The position numbers and the translations under genes were made by a program. From Bog-532 sp963720945 (lineage in GTDB: Bacteria > Actinomycetota > Actinomycetes > Streptosporangiales > Streptosporangiaceae): a stretch of 64,000 bases of DNA. This document shows positions 51,660 through 59,858 of this stretch, piece by piece. A model generated the notes under the pieces. It was not told the DNA's origin, did no database searches, and was given only the letters and a program-made list of their open reading frames with translations. Each line of letters begins with the position of its first letter. Within the stretch, counting starts at the first letter, position 1. The stretch is from positions 1 to 64,000 of the forward strand of contig CAVRHH010000002.1 of NCBI GenBank assembly GCA_963720945.1, written 5' to 3'.

Positions 51660-51690
51660 CGCGCCAGTCCAAAGGAGGCAAGACTCGAGC

Positions 51691-51981
51691 ATGCGCAACT
51701 ACGAAATGATGATCATCCTCGACCCTACTCTCGAGGAACGCACCGTTCAGCCGTCGCTTGAACAGTTTCTTCAGGTCGTCCCATCCGGTGGTGGCCGCGT
51801 GGAGAAGCTGGACATCTGGGGGAGGCGCCGCCTCGCCTACGACATCGACAAGCGAGCCGAGGGCATCTACGCGGTGGTCGACCTGACCGCCGAGCCCGAC
51901 ACGGTCCGGGAGCTGGACCGTCAGCTGAACCTCAACGAAGCAGTGCTCCGCACCAAGGTCGTGCGGCCGAAGGCCCACTGA
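51691..51981 (+). CDS. rpsF: 30S ribosomal protein S6
   Basis: The 96-residue protein starts MRNYEMMIILDPTLEE and continues with GRRRLAYDIDKRAEGIYAVV, the S6 ferredoxin-like fold. ATG 51691 has GGAGG at 51676-51680 and gives the canonical start; an in-frame codon at 51655 is not conserved. S6 forms a dimer with S18, encoded two genes downstream, on the small subunit platform. It heads the rpsF-ssb-rpsR-rplI operon. Confidence 0.96.
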   Translation: MRNYEMMIILDPTLEERTVQPSLEQFLQVVPSGGGRVEKLDIWGRRRLAYDIDKRAEGIYAVVDLTAEPDTVRELDRQLNLNEAVLRTKVVRPKAH

Positions 51982-52037
51982 CCGGAGCACGTGCCACTAC
52001 TCACCCCCAGGATCACGGAACGACCGGGAGCAGCCCG

Positions 52038-52560
52038 ATGGCAGCAGGCGACACCCAGATCACGATCGCGGGCAACCTCGTTGACGATCCCGAACTTCGG
52101 TTTACGCCGGCCGGGCAACCGGTCGCGCGCTTCCGCGTGGCTTCGACGCCGCGCTTCCGCGACAACTCCACCGGCGAATGGAAGGACGGCGACAGCCTCT
52201 TCCTGACCTGCAACGTGTGGCGGCAGGCGGCCGAGAACGTCGCCGAGAGCCTGCAGCGCGGCATGCGGGTCATCGTGTCCGGGCGGCTGCGGCAGCGCTC
52301 GTACGAGACCAAGGAAGGCGAGAAGCGCACCGTCTACGAAGTCGAGGTCGACGACGTGGGCCCGTCACTCCGCAATGCCTCGGCGAAGGTCGCCCGGGCC
52401 AGCCGGTCCGGCGGCGGATTCGGCGGCAGCCAGGGCGGTAACCAGGGCGGCAGCCAGGGTTACAGCGGCGGAAGCGGCGGAATCCGGCGGCGGGCGTCCC
52501 GAAGCCGACCCGTGGGCGACCGGCGAATCCGGCGGTTTCTCCGACGAGCCGCCGTTCTGA
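52038..52560 (+). CDS. ssb: Single-stranded DNA-binding protein, one frameshift before the C-terminal tip
   Basis: The OB-fold domain is intact in residues 1-115 (AAGDTQITIAGNLVDDPELRF, DSLFLTCNVWRQAAENVAES, RTVYEVEVDDVGPSLR). A Gly/Gln/Ser-rich linker follows. The essential acidic tip, ending SGGFSDEPPF at the stop 52558-52560, is in another frame. A one-base indel near 52475, in a GGCGG repeat, must separate them. Without correction the frame runs on through the rpsR gene and no acidic tip is made. Because ssb is essential and the tip recruits repair proteins, a sequence error is the likeliest cause. The repaired protein has about 174 residues. Confidence 0.9.
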
Positions 52561-52640
52561 CGGGTGCCGCCGCGCACCCGGACCGACATCACTTACCGAC
52601 CATCCCCGCCCGCGGCGGGGCTCTGCAAAGGAGCACCATG

Positions 52641-52877
52641 ATGGCCAAGCCACCAATACGCAAGCCCAAGAAGAAGGTCTGCGTCTTCTGCCAGGAGCAG
52701 ATTTCGTACGTGGACTACAAGGACACCGGCCTCCTGCGGAAGTTCATCTCCGACCGTGGGAAGATCCGCGCGCGGAGGGTTACCGGTAACTGCACGCAGC
52801 ACCAGCGGGACGTCGCCACGGCGATCAAGAACGCCCGCGAGATGGCGCTGCTGCCCTACACGAGCACGGCTCGCTGA
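52641..52877 (+). CDS. rpsR: 30S ribosomal protein S18, zinc-binding form
   Basis: The 78-residue protein starts MAKPPIRKPKKKVCVFCQEQ. The CVFC pair and the later NCTQHQR supply cysteine and histidine ligands typical of the C+ (zinc-containing) S18. AAAGGAG at 52627-52633 favours ATG 52641 over the adjacent ATG 52638. It follows ssb and is paired with S6. Actinobacteria often keep a second, zinc-free S18 under Zur control elsewhere; that cannot be seen here. Confidence 0.95.
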   Translation: MAKPPIRKPKKKVCVFCQEQISYVDYKDTGLLRKFISDRGKIRARRVTGNCTQHQRDVATAIKNAREMALLPYTSTAR

Positions 52878-52896
52878 GCCCGCGGGGAGGACTGAC

Positions 52897-53358
52897 ATGA
52901 GCCGGACACCGATGAAGCTCATCCTCACCCACGAGGTCAGCGGTCTCGGGGCCCCCGGGGACGTCGTGGACGTGGCCAGTGGCTACGGCCGCAACTACCT
53001 GATCCCGCGTGGCTTCGCCATGCATTGGACGCGCGGGGCCGAGAAGCAGGTCGACCTGATCCGCCGGGCCCGGTCCGCCCGTGAGATCCGCAGCCTGGAT
53101 GACGCGAAGGCGGCGGCCGCCGCCCTCGCGGACCTGACGGTACGGCTGCCACGGCGTGCGGGTACCAACGGCCGTCTCTTCGGGTCGGTCGGGCCTGCCG
53201 ACATCGCCAACGCGGTCCGTGCCGCCGGCGGCCCGGAACTGGACCGCCGCCGGATCGAGGTTACAGACCCGATCAAGACCGCCGGGCGTCACCAGGTGAA
53301 GGTACGGCTGCATCCGGAGGTCACCGCGACCGTCGGCATCGAGGTCGTCGCGGCCTGA
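52897..53358 (+). CDS. rplI: 50S ribosomal protein L9
   Basis: The 153-residue protein starts MSRTPMKLILTHEVSGLGAP. The N-terminal RNA-binding domain has GDVVDVASGYGRNYLIPRGFA. A long connecting helix and the C-terminal domain with GTNGRLFGSVGPADIANAV and HPEVTATVGIEVV follow. ATG 52897 has GGGGAGGA 7 nt upstream; the internal ATG at 52912 would give the more usual MKLILT start. The operon ends at the hairpin 53371-53408. Confidence 0.95.
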   Translation: MSRTPMKLILTHEVSGLGAPGDVVDVASGYGRNYLIPRGFAMHWTRGAEKQVDLIRRARSAREIRSLDDAKAAAAALADLTVRLPRRAGTNGRLFGSVGPADIANAVRAAGGPELDRRRIEVTDPIKTAGRHQVKVRLHPEVTATVGIEVVAA

Positions 53359-53370
53359 GGTACCTGAAGC

Positions 53371-53412
53371 CGGCCGCGTGCCCGGGGTCTCGCCCCGGCA
53401 CGCGGCCGCTTT
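53371..53412 (+). terminator. Terminator of the rpsF-rplI operon
   Basis: CGGCCGCGTGCC and GGGG on the left pair with CCCCGGCACGCGGCCG (53393-53408) on the right, forming a 16-bp stem with one bulged C and a 5-nt loop. It is followed by CTTTT. It begins 12 nt after the rplI stop. Confidence 0.85.
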
Positions 53413-53463
53413 TGTGCGTGCCGTGCGTGCCGTGGATGCCGCGCGTGCCGCGCGCGGTCCGGC

Positions 53464-53661
53464 TCAGTGGTCCTGCCCGGCCTGCTCGTAGGCAGCGCTG
53501 AGCCGGGCCAGCTCAGGGTCGAGCGCCGCCAGCATGGCCCAGACTCCGGCGATGCGGGAACGCAGATCCGCTCCCGTGAGCCCCGCTCCTGAATCGGCTG
53601 CCAGCTGGTCGATTGCGCTGATGACCTCGGCGATCGCCGCGTCCTCGATCGAACACACCAT
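53464..53661 (-). CDS. Small conserved-looking hypothetical protein
   Basis: The 65-residue acidic helical protein (MVCSIEDAAIAEVISAIDQL, then WAMLAALDPELARLSAAYEQ) has coding-like amino acid composition and no membrane segment. It starts at ATG 53661. It sits alone on the minus strand between rplI and dnaB, facing away from dnaB. Some short actinomycete proteins of this type occur beside HNH-type genes, but none is present here. Function unknown; the call rests on composition and reading-frame quality only. Confidence 0.45.
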   Translation of the reverse strand: MVCSIEDAAIAEVISAIDQLAADSGAGLTGADLRSRIAGVWAMLAALDPELARLSAAYEQAGQDH

Positions 53662-53818
53662 CGGATACTAGCGGGGCGGGCCGACAGCCTGGCATGGTTC
53701 GGTGAACTCCCGCCGGGGGCCGTCCGGCGTCGTGTGGCGGCCCGGTGACTGTCCGCTCCGTGACCGCGCCCGGGTGGCGTGAACCCGCGGCGGCCGGCCG
53801 CCGCGGCACCGGTCCGCC
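53662..53818. other. Intergenic region upstream of dnaB, first part
   Basis: The gap between the 65-residue ORF and dnaB is 469 nt. This first part is GC-rich, has no credible gene and contains only a short inverted repeat, CGGCGGCCGGCCGCCG, at 53788-53803. The second part holds the DnaA-box cluster. Confidence 0.35.
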
Positions 53819-54013
53819 TGTGGATAACTTGCCCGGGGCTGTGGACACCAAAGAACGCTGAATCTTTTTCTTCCGCACAGGGCGTGGAGACCATCGTCCC
53901 AGCTCGCGGGGGTGCACAGCAGCGGGAACCGGCCCTTTTCACATGGTCCTCCCCAGGCTGTGCACAGTGCTGGCGGCGTGTCTTCACAAGCTATCCACAG
54001 GCATGTGCACACC
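53819..54013. promoter_or_regulatory. DnaA-box cluster upstream of dnaB
   Basis: A perfect DnaA box TTATCCACA lies on the minus strand at 53819-53827. Others are GTGTCCACA (minus strand, 53840-53848), CTATCCACA (plus strand, 53991-53999), and TGTGCACA-type variants at 53959-53967 and 54004-54012. A short AT-rich run TGAATCTTTTTCTTCC lies at 53860-53875. The cluster is 118-312 nt before the dnaB start and about 37 kb from oriC. It could be a DnaA-controlled dnaB promoter or a DnaA-titrating locus. Confidence 0.6.
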
Positions 54014-54130
54014 ATGGGTTGGCGTCCGGTGAGCGGTGCCGCCAAACTGTCGTAGCCGTCCGCTAGAACGGTTTCTGACCAGCGTTACGCGCCGCCCGCG
54101 CGACGCTGCCTGCTGGGGAGGTGCTGCCGG

Positions 54131-56761
54131 GTGAGTGTCGCCGAAATCGCTCCTCGCGGAGAGGAGTTCGAGCGGACACCCCCGCACGACCTCGCCGCGG
54201 AACAGTGCGTCCTCGGCGGGATGCTGCTGTCCAAGGACGCGATCTCGGACGTGATCGAGGTCATCCGGCCGCAGGATCACTACCGGCCGGCCCACCAGGT
54301 CATTCACGAGGTTGTCCTGGACCTGTACGGCCGCGGCGAGCCGGCGGACGCGATCACCGTGGCCAACGAGCTCACCCGGCGCGGCGAGATCGGCCGGGTG
54401 GGCGGGGCGCCTTACCTGCACACTCTCATCGCGTCCGTGCCGACGGCCGCGAACGCCGGCTACTACGCCCGGATCGTCCGGGAGCGGGCGATCCTCCGGC
54501 GGCTCGTGGAGGCGGGCACCCGGATCGTCCAGTTCGGCTACGCGGGCGACGCGGAGGCCGACGACCTGGTGGACCGGGCCCAGGCCGAGGTGTACGCGAT
54601 CACCGACCACCGGGTGACCGAGGACTACCACTCCCTGGCCGACATCATGCCGGGCGCCCTGGACGAGATCGAGGCGATCGGCAGCCGTGACGGGGGGATG
54701 ACCGGGGTACCGACCGGCTTCGCGGACCTGGACGCGCTCACCAACGGCCTGCACCCCGGGCAGATGGTCGTGATCGCGGCCAGGCCAGCCGTTGGCAAAA
54801 GCACACTGGCCTTGGATTTTGCCCGGTCCGCGGCCGTCAAGGCGGGGCTCAGCACGGCGTTCTTCAGCCTGGAGATGGGGCGTAACGAGATCACCATGCG
54901 GCTGCTGGCCGCCGAAGCCAAGGTGTCGCTGCACACGATGCGCACCGGCCAGATGAGCGATGACGACTGGGCCAGGCTGGCCCGGCGGATGAGCGAGGTC
55001 GCCGATGCGCCGCTGTTCATCGACGACTCGCCCAACATGTCGATGATGGAGATCCGGGCCAAGTGCCGCCGCCTCAAGCAGCGGCACGACCTGCGCCTGG
55101 TGATCATCGACTACCTGCAGCTGATGTCGTCACCCAAGCGGGTGGAGAACCGGCAGCAGGAAGTGTCCGAGATGTCCCGCTCGCTGAAGCTGCTCGCCAA
55201 GGAGATCGACGTCCCCGTGATCGCGCTCTCACAGCTCAACCGCGGTCCCGAGCAGCGCACGGACAAGAAGCCGCTGCTGTCCGACCTGCGTGAGTCGGGT
55301 TGCCTGACGGGTGACACGCGGATTCTCCGCGCCGACACGGGCGCGGAGGTTACCCTCAGCGAATTGCTGGCCTCTGGAGAACGCAGTGTCCCGGTCTGGT
55401 CGCTCGACGAGCGGCTGCGTCTTATCCCGCGGACCATGACGCATGCGTTCCCGAGTGGCGTCAGGGAGGTCTTCCGTGTGCGGTTGACTTCTGGCCGCCA
55501 GGTTCAGGCGACCGCCAACCATCCATTCCTCACCTATGACGGCTGGCGTCCACTGGGAGAAATTACCGTCGGTTGCCGGGTCGCCGCCCCGCGGCACACC
55601 CCGGGACCGCTGGCCGAGCGGACCATGCCCGAGCCTGAGATCATCATGCTGGCTCATCTTCTCGGCGATGGATCTTTCGTCCGATGCCAGCCGATCCGCT
55701 ACGCCAGCACCGACGAAGCGAACCTGGCTGCTGTGGCAACGGCCGCACGGCACTTTGGCATCACGCCCGCCCGGGACGACCATGCGGCAGCCCGGTGCAC
55801 CTCGTTGCGTCTTCCCGCGCCGTACCGGCTGGCCCGCGGGCGCCGCAACCCGGTCGCGGTATGGCTCGACTCACTCGGGCTGTACGGCCTCCGGAGCTAC
55901 GAGAAGTTCATCCCTGCGCCCGTATTCTCGTTGCCGAAAGAGCAACTGGCGTTGTTCGTGCGCCATTTGTGGGCGACAGATGGGTGCGTCTGGTGGGACA
56001 CGACGGTCGGGTACGCCAGGATTTACTATGCGTCTACCAGTCGTCGGATGATCGATGATCTCTCGCGTCTGCTGCTGCGCTTCAATGTAATGACGCACAT
56101 CAAGCAGGTCAGCAAGGGGACGCACCGGCCCTGTTACCACCTGCACCTCTACGGAGCCGAGAATCAGCTGCGTTTCCTGGAGAACATCGGCGTGCACGGT
56201 GCCCGCGAGACGATGGCGAACAAGGCACGGGCCATGCTCAGCGCCGTCAAGGCCAACACCAATCTTGACACGGTGCCCCGAGAAGTATGGGAAAGGGTAC
56301 GAAGTGTCCTGGTGGACCGGAAAATGCCGCAACGCGAGCTCGCCGTCGCGCTCGGAACCCAATTCTGCGGCAGCACCATGTGGAAGCACGCGCCGAGCCG
56401 GGCCCGGCTCGGGAGGGTCGCGACGATCCTTGACGATGCCGAGCTCGAGATGATGGCCACCAATGACGTGTTCTGGGACGAGATCGCGTCCGTGGAAAGC
56501 ATCGGCGAGCAGCCGGTATACGACGCCACCGTGGTTGGCTCACACAACTTCGTCGCCAACGGAATTAGCCTTCACAACAGCATCGAGCAGGACAGCAACG
56601 TCGTCATCCTGCTGCACCGGGAGGACCTGTACGAGCGCGAGTCCCCGCGAGCCGGCGAGGCGGACCTGATCGTGGCCAAGCACCGGAACGGCCCTACCAC
56701 CACGGTGACGGTCGCCTTCCAGGGCCACTACAGCCGTTTCGTCGACATGGCGCCCAGCTGA
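54131..56761 (+). CDS. dnaB: Replicative DNA helicase DnaB with an in-frame intein
   Basis: The 876-codon frame encodes a 450-residue helicase interrupted by a 426-residue intein (residues 391-816). The N-terminal domain (RTPPHDLAAEQCVLGGMLLS) interacts with primase. The RecA-like domain has Walker A IAARPAVGKSTLALDFA near 216 and Walker B LRLVIIDYLQLMS near 320. The intein follows SLLSDLRESG-type sequence (LLSDLRESG) directly before Cys391. The C-extein resumes with SIEQDSNVVILLHREDLYE. The start GTG 54131 follows GGGGAGG. DciA, encoded near recF, is the presumed loader. A DnaA-box cluster lies upstream. Confidence 0.95.
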   Translation: MSVAEIAPRGEEFERTPPHDLAAEQCVLGGMLLSKDAISDVIEVIRPQDHYRPAHQVIHEVVLDLYGRGEPADAITVANELTRRGEIGRVGGAPYLHTLIASVPTAANAGYYARIVRERAILRRLVEAGTRIVQFGYAGDAEADDLVDRAQAEVYAITDHRVTEDYHSLADIMPGALDEIEAIGSRDGGMTGVPTGFADLDALTNGLHPGQMVVIAARPAVGKSTLALDFARSAAVKAGLSTAFFSLEMGRNEITMRLLAAEAKVSLHTMRTGQMSDDDWARLARRMSEVADAPLFIDDSPNMSMMEIRAKCRRLKQRHDLRLVIIDYLQLMSSPKRVENRQQEVSEMSRSLKLLAKEIDVPVIALSQLNRGPEQRTDKKPLLSDLRESGCLTGDTRILRADTGAEVTLSELLASGERSVPVWSLDERLRLIPRTMTHAFPSGVREVFRVRLTSGRQVQATANHPFLTYDGWRPLGEITVGCRVAAPRHTPGPLAERTMPEPEIIMLAHLLGDGSFVRCQPIRYASTDEANLAAVATAARHFGITPARDDHAAARCTSLRLPAPYRLARGRRNPVAVWLDSLGLYGLRSYEKFIPAPVFSLPKEQLALFVRHLWATDGCVWWDTTVGYARIYYASTSRRMIDDLSRLLLRFNVMTHIKQVSKGTHRPCYHLHLYGAENQLRFLENIGVHGARETMANKARAMLSAVKANTNLDTVPREVWERVRSVLVDRKMPQRELAVALGTQFCGSTMWKHAPSRARLGRVATILDDAELEMMATNDVFWDEIASVESIGEQPVYDATVVGSHNFVANGISLHNSIEQDSNVVILLHREDLYERESPRAGEADLIVAKHRNGPTTTVTVAFQGHYSRFVDMAPS
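55301..56578 (+). other. DnaB intein with LAGLIDADG-type homing endonuclease domain
   Basis: The 426-residue protein intron begins with Cys (CLTGDTRILRADTGAEVTLS, block A). It has block B QATANHPFLTYDGWRPLGE and ends VYDATVVGSHNFVANGISLHN, with penultimate His and terminal Asn before Ser+1 (blocks F and G are split here). Two dodecapeptide-like motifs, LAHLLGDGSF and FVRHLWATDGCV, mark a LAGLIDADG endonuclease domain that appears intact. Splicing residues Cys1, TxxH histidine, His-Asn and Ser+1 are all present, so splicing is expected. Codon use is a little less GC-biased than in the exteins, consistent with horizontal arrival. Confidence 0.95.
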
Positions 56762-56859
56762 GCCGGCCACCACGGGCTGGCCCAGCGCGCCGCGCGCCGC
56801 GCATCCTGACCCGGCCCCGGGACAGCCCGCTTCGCCCGACCGCGACCGCCGGACCGCCC

Positions 56860-57621
56860 TTACCGGCCGAGCACCTGACCGAGCGTGGCGGTCGCGGTAA
56901 TGACCAGCCGCGCCGCGCGGCCGACGTCGAAATCCTCATCGGGGCCGACGACCGAGATGGCCGCGTACGCGCGGCCGCAGAAGTCACGCACGGGTGCGGC
57001 CACCGACGTGAGCTGGCACTGGGATTCGCTCACGCTGATGGCGACCCCGGTACGGCGCACCTCACAGAGGGCCCGCTCGAAATCGGCGCCAGATGGGATC
57101 GTGCGCGGCGTCAGCTGGGGGAAACCTGCTGCCTTCCGGGCCTGCGCGAAGGCTTGGTCGAAGGCGGCGATCGCCTTTCCCGCGCTGGTCGCGTGGGACG
57201 GCATCCGTCGCCCGCCGCCCTTCATCAGGCCCACGCCGGGCACGTAATGCAGGCGCTCGACGAACACCACGTCCGCGTCGTCAGGCACGGTGAGGTGTAC
57301 CGAGAGGCCGCTGGCCCGGTGGAGTTCCTCCAGCACCGGCAAGCCGGCCTGGCGCAGCGGGAACCGCTCGGATGCCATCTGGCCGAGCTCGAACAAGTGC
57401 ACGCCGAGCTGGTACCGGCCGGTGCCCGGATTCCGTGCGGCGAGATCGCGAGCGCACAGGGCGTTCAGCAATCGTTGCGCCTTGCGCTCCGCGACGTTCA
57501 GGCGCCCGGCGACGTCGCTGACATCGACGTCTTCCTCGCGCATGAGGCATTCGAGCACGTCGAGCGCGTTGAGAACGCTCTGTACATCGTCATCGACTGG
57601 GTGTGAATGCAACGCCACCAT
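56860..57621 (-). CDS. IclR-family transcriptional regulator
   Basis: The 253-residue regulator has an N-terminal winged helix (VQSVLNALDVLECLM, VAGRLNVAERKAQRLLNALC, near residues 13-60). A C-terminal GAF-like effector domain (LSVHLTVPDDADVVFVERLH, HATSAGKAIAAF, DFCGRAYAAISVVGP) follows. It starts at ATG 57621. The 158-nt gap to the divergent membrane gene holds an imperfect inverted pair, GGCCCAAAG (57659-57667) and CTTTGGGGCC (57712-57721), a possible operator. Ligand and targets are unknown; the neighbouring membrane and CMD-family genes are candidates. Confidence 0.85.
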   Translation of the reverse strand: MVALHSHPVDDDVQSVLNALDVLECLMREEDVDVSDVAGRLNVAERKAQRLLNALCARDLAARNPGTGRYQLGVHLFELGQMASERFPLRQAGLPVLEELHRASGLSVHLTVPDDADVVFVERLHYVPGVGLMKGGGRRMPSHATSAGKAIAAFDQAFAQARKAAGFPQLTPRTIPSGADFERALCEVRRTGVAISVSESQCQLTSVAAPVRDFCGRAYAAISVVGPDEDFDVGRAARLVITATATLGQVLGR

Positions 57622-57779
57622 ACGCCGGAGCCTCGCTGTTCATCTCACATCCAGAAAGGGCCCAAAGTCCCTTGCCCGAGCGGCCGGATGGTCCGGGCTG
57701 GAATCCAATCCCTTTGGGGCCATGGCGCGGTACCAGAAGGGAGAAACAAACCGTGCCAGACGAAACACCGGGAGGGCCG

Positions 57780-58235
57780 ATGGCACAGCAGGAGACCGCA
57801 CGGAGGGTCAGGGCGCGTGACGCGAGCATGGGGGTGAACGTAGCGCCGGTGATCTCGGTTCGGCTGGTCGGTGCGCTCCTGGCGCTCGCCGTCGCGGCCG
57901 TCCACATAGCCGATCAGGGCAGCATCACATCTCTCGCCTCGCCGCACTGGATCGGCTGGGGGTACCGCCTCATCGAGGTCGGCGGCCTCCTGACCGCGGC
58001 GGCCGTGCTGCTGGCCCGGCCAGCGTGGCTCGGCTGGGCGGCCGGGATCCTGCTCGGCGTGGGGCCGTTCCTCGGCTACGTCGCGTCCCGCTCGGTCGGA
58101 GTACCGGGCGATCATGGTGACATTGGCAACTGGGGCTACTGGGTCGGCACGGTGTCGCTGGTCGTTGAGGCTGCGCTTATCGTGCTGAGCGCAGGCATGC
58201 TACTGGCGCTGCGCGAGCGCCCATCGCGGATCTGA
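57780..58235 (+). CDS. Hypothetical four-helix membrane protein
   Basis: The 151-residue protein has four predicted membrane helices (VRLVGALLALAVAAVHIAD, IEVGGLLTAAAVLLARPAW, WAAGILLGVGPFLGYVAS, GTVSLVVEAALIVLSAGMLL). It starts at ATG 57780 with GGAGGG at 57771-57776; the frame is open further upstream but unconserved. No catalytic motif is visible. It is divergent from IclR and precedes the CMD-family gene by 59 nt, so it may be part of that regulon. Confidence 0.7.
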   Translation: MAQQETARRVRARDASMGVNVAPVISVRLVGALLALAVAAVHIADQGSITSLASPHWIGWGYRLIEVGGLLTAAAVLLARPAWLGWAAGILLGVGPFLGYVASRSVGVPGDHGDIGNWGYWVGTVSLVVEAALIVLSAGMLLALRERPSRI

Positions 58236-58294
58236 ACCCGGGGCTGCGGCCCTGAACTGGGGCTGCAGCCCGGAACCGGGACTATTCTCGGGGC

Positions 58295-58876
58295 GTGACC
58301 CGTCTTCCCTACCTGCGCCGCGACGAGCTGGACCCAGACGGACAGGTGGTGTGGGACAGCATCGTCGGCTCTCGCGGGGCGGCCCTCGTCAATGACCAAG
58401 GTGCCCTGACCGGCCCGTTCAATGCCTTCGTCCAGGCGCCCGAAGTGGGGCGGCACCTCACCTCACTGGGCCATGTGCTGCGGTTCGAGACGTCGATTGA
58501 GCGCCGGCTGTCCGAGGTGGCGATCATCACCGTCGGGGCCCGCTGGAAAGCCGAGTTCGAATGGTGGGCACACGCCCGCATGGCCCGTGAGCACGGTGTC
58601 CCCGACGCGGTGGTCGACGCGATCGGCCGCGGTGAAGAGCCGCCCTTCGCGGCCGGTGACGACCGGGCCATCTACACGGCGGCCCGCCAGCTTGCCGAGA
58701 CGGGCAGGCTCGGAGAGGACGTCTATCACGCCGTCCACGCACTCCTCGGCGACGTCGGCACGGTCGAATTCGTCGCCTTGTGCGGCTACTACAGCCTTGT
58801 GTCCTTCCTGCTCAATGCGTTCGCCGTGCCGCTGCCGCCGGGTGCCACGCCACAGTGGGACCAGCCCGCCTGCTAG
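58295..58876 (+). CDS. Carboxymuconolactone decarboxylase (CMD/AhpD-like) family protein
   Basis: The 193-residue all-helical protein is of the CMD family. The family core is RLSEVAIITVGARWKAEFEWWAHARMA (residues about 70-96), followed by VPDAVVDAIGRGEEPPF. FVALCGYYSLVSFLLNAF (near 155-172) ends the domain. The AhpD-type CxxC pair is absent, so a peroxidase role like AhpD is unlikely. It may act as a decarboxylase or hydrolase-like enzyme on an aromatic compound; the substrate is unknown. GTG 58295 is the start. Confidence 0.82.
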   Translation: MTRLPYLRRDELDPDGQVVWDSIVGSRGAALVNDQGALTGPFNAFVQAPEVGRHLTSLGHVLRFETSIERRLSEVAIITVGARWKAEFEWWAHARMAREHGVPDAVVDAIGRGEEPPFAAGDDRAIYTAARQLAETGRLGEDVYHAVHALLGDVGTVEFVALCGYYSLVSFLLNAFAVPLPPGATPQWDQPAC

Positions 58877-59036
58877 CGCCCCGGGATGCGGGCATCGGTG
58901 GCGTCCTGGCCTGCAAGTCGCCGGCCCAGCCCGTTGCCGCCCAGGGAGACGCAGCAGCGCTCGCGGCATCGCTGCGCAAGCCAAATAAACAGGCACGTCC
59001 ACAGACTCATGGCAGTTAACCTGATGCCCTCCTTGA

Positions 59037-59234
59037 TTACGCCGAAATTCTCCGGTAGGCGAGCCAGGCCAGCCCGAGGTTCGCGACAGCTCCCGCGCCG
59101 GTCAGCAGCGCCCAGCCCCAGTAGCCATCGGCCAGGAGGATGACGGTCAGCAAGATCAGCCAGGCGCCGACAACCAGGCGGATGGTGATGGCGCGGCGCG
59201 GCCGGTGGTAATCCCATGCCAGATTCAGCTTCAT
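59037..59234 (-). CDS. Small two-helix membrane protein
   Basis: The 65-residue protein has a basic start (MKLNLAWDYHRPRRAITIRL) and two hydrophobic helices (VVGAWLILLTVILLADGYWGW, LTGAGAVANLGLAWLAYR). It starts at ATG 59234, with a GAGG about 11 nt before it. No domain is recognised. The upstream stretch 58877-59036 holds no gene. It borders the tRNA-Arg island. Confidence 0.6.
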   Translation of the reverse strand: MKLNLAWDYHRPRRAITIRLVVGAWLILLTVILLADGYWGWALLTGAGAVANLGLAWLAYRRISA

Positions 59235-59264
59235 CGCGGGCCTCTTCCCCTGCCTGTCCTCATT

Positions 59265-59489
59265 CTAGGCTCGATGTTTCGCGATCTTGAGGTGTCCGGC
59301 TGAGACTGCGGCGGGCAGGCCGCCGGACAGGCCCTGGCCCAGGAAGGCGCACAGGGTACGGGCAGAGCCGGTGTAGGACCGGACGGTCCTAGGGCTCTTG
59401 CCCGCGGCCTTCAGCGAGAGTTGCCACGAGGTGATGAAGGTACGCAGCGAAGGCCCTGCCGGTGCAGGGGGTGGTCTCCCGGCGTCCAC
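59265..59489 (-). pseudogene. Integrase remnant (N-terminal core-binding domain only)
   Basis: The 74-codon frame encodes LRTFITSWQLSLKAAGKSPRTVRSYT (split around residues 15-40), then ARTLCAFLGQGL. This is the N-terminal SAM-like domain of a tyrosine recombinase. The frame ends at 59265 and no catalytic domain follows in any frame. It lies 210 bp from tRNA-Arg on its 5' side. It looks like the remains of an earlier element. Bases 59490-59697 hold no gene. Confidence 0.6.
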
Positions 59490-59697
59490 GCTTGCGCCGG
59501 GCGTTGCCCATGTCGGCGACGGTCATGGAGCGCTCCGTCAACCGGTGTTATTACTGCCCGCTGACGGCGTTCCCACAAGGATCAGGCAAGTCAGTCGGCT
59601 AACCGTGAATCAGAAGCGCTTCAACCGCTGTGCTTGCCTAGGGATGGCCAGCTCTGCACAACCTGGGTACGAGGTGCCGTAGACTATCGGGGCACCA

Positions 59698-59770
59698 GCG
59701 CTCGTAGCTCAACGGATAGAGCATCTGACTACGGATCAGAAGGTTGGGGGTTCGAGTCCCTCCGAGCGCG
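59698..59770 (+). tRNA. tRNA-Arg (ACG), attachment site of the second island
   Basis: The 73-nt sequence folds fully: acceptor GCGCTCG/CGAGCGC, D-arm TAGCTCAACGGATAGAGCA, anticodon stem TCTGA/TCAGA with loop CTACGGA giving ACG, and T-arm GGGGGTTCGAGTCCCTC. CCA is not encoded (CCC follows). A promoter-like TAGACT lies at 59680-59685. The integrase gene on the right points at its 3' end, so the tRNA is the presumed attachment site. Confidence 0.95.
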
Positions 59771-59858
59771 CCCAGCTTGACCAGGCAAAACGCCTGAGGA
59801 GCTAGACCTTCTGACCCGTTGCGGTCGGAATCCGACAGCAACTGTGACCGCATCGCGT

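Noticed and set aside
53416..53457. GCGTGCCG-type tandem repeats after the rplI terminator, considered as a CRISPR-like or iteron array
   Set aside because: Units are short, degenerate and lack spacers; low-complexity GC sequence explains them.
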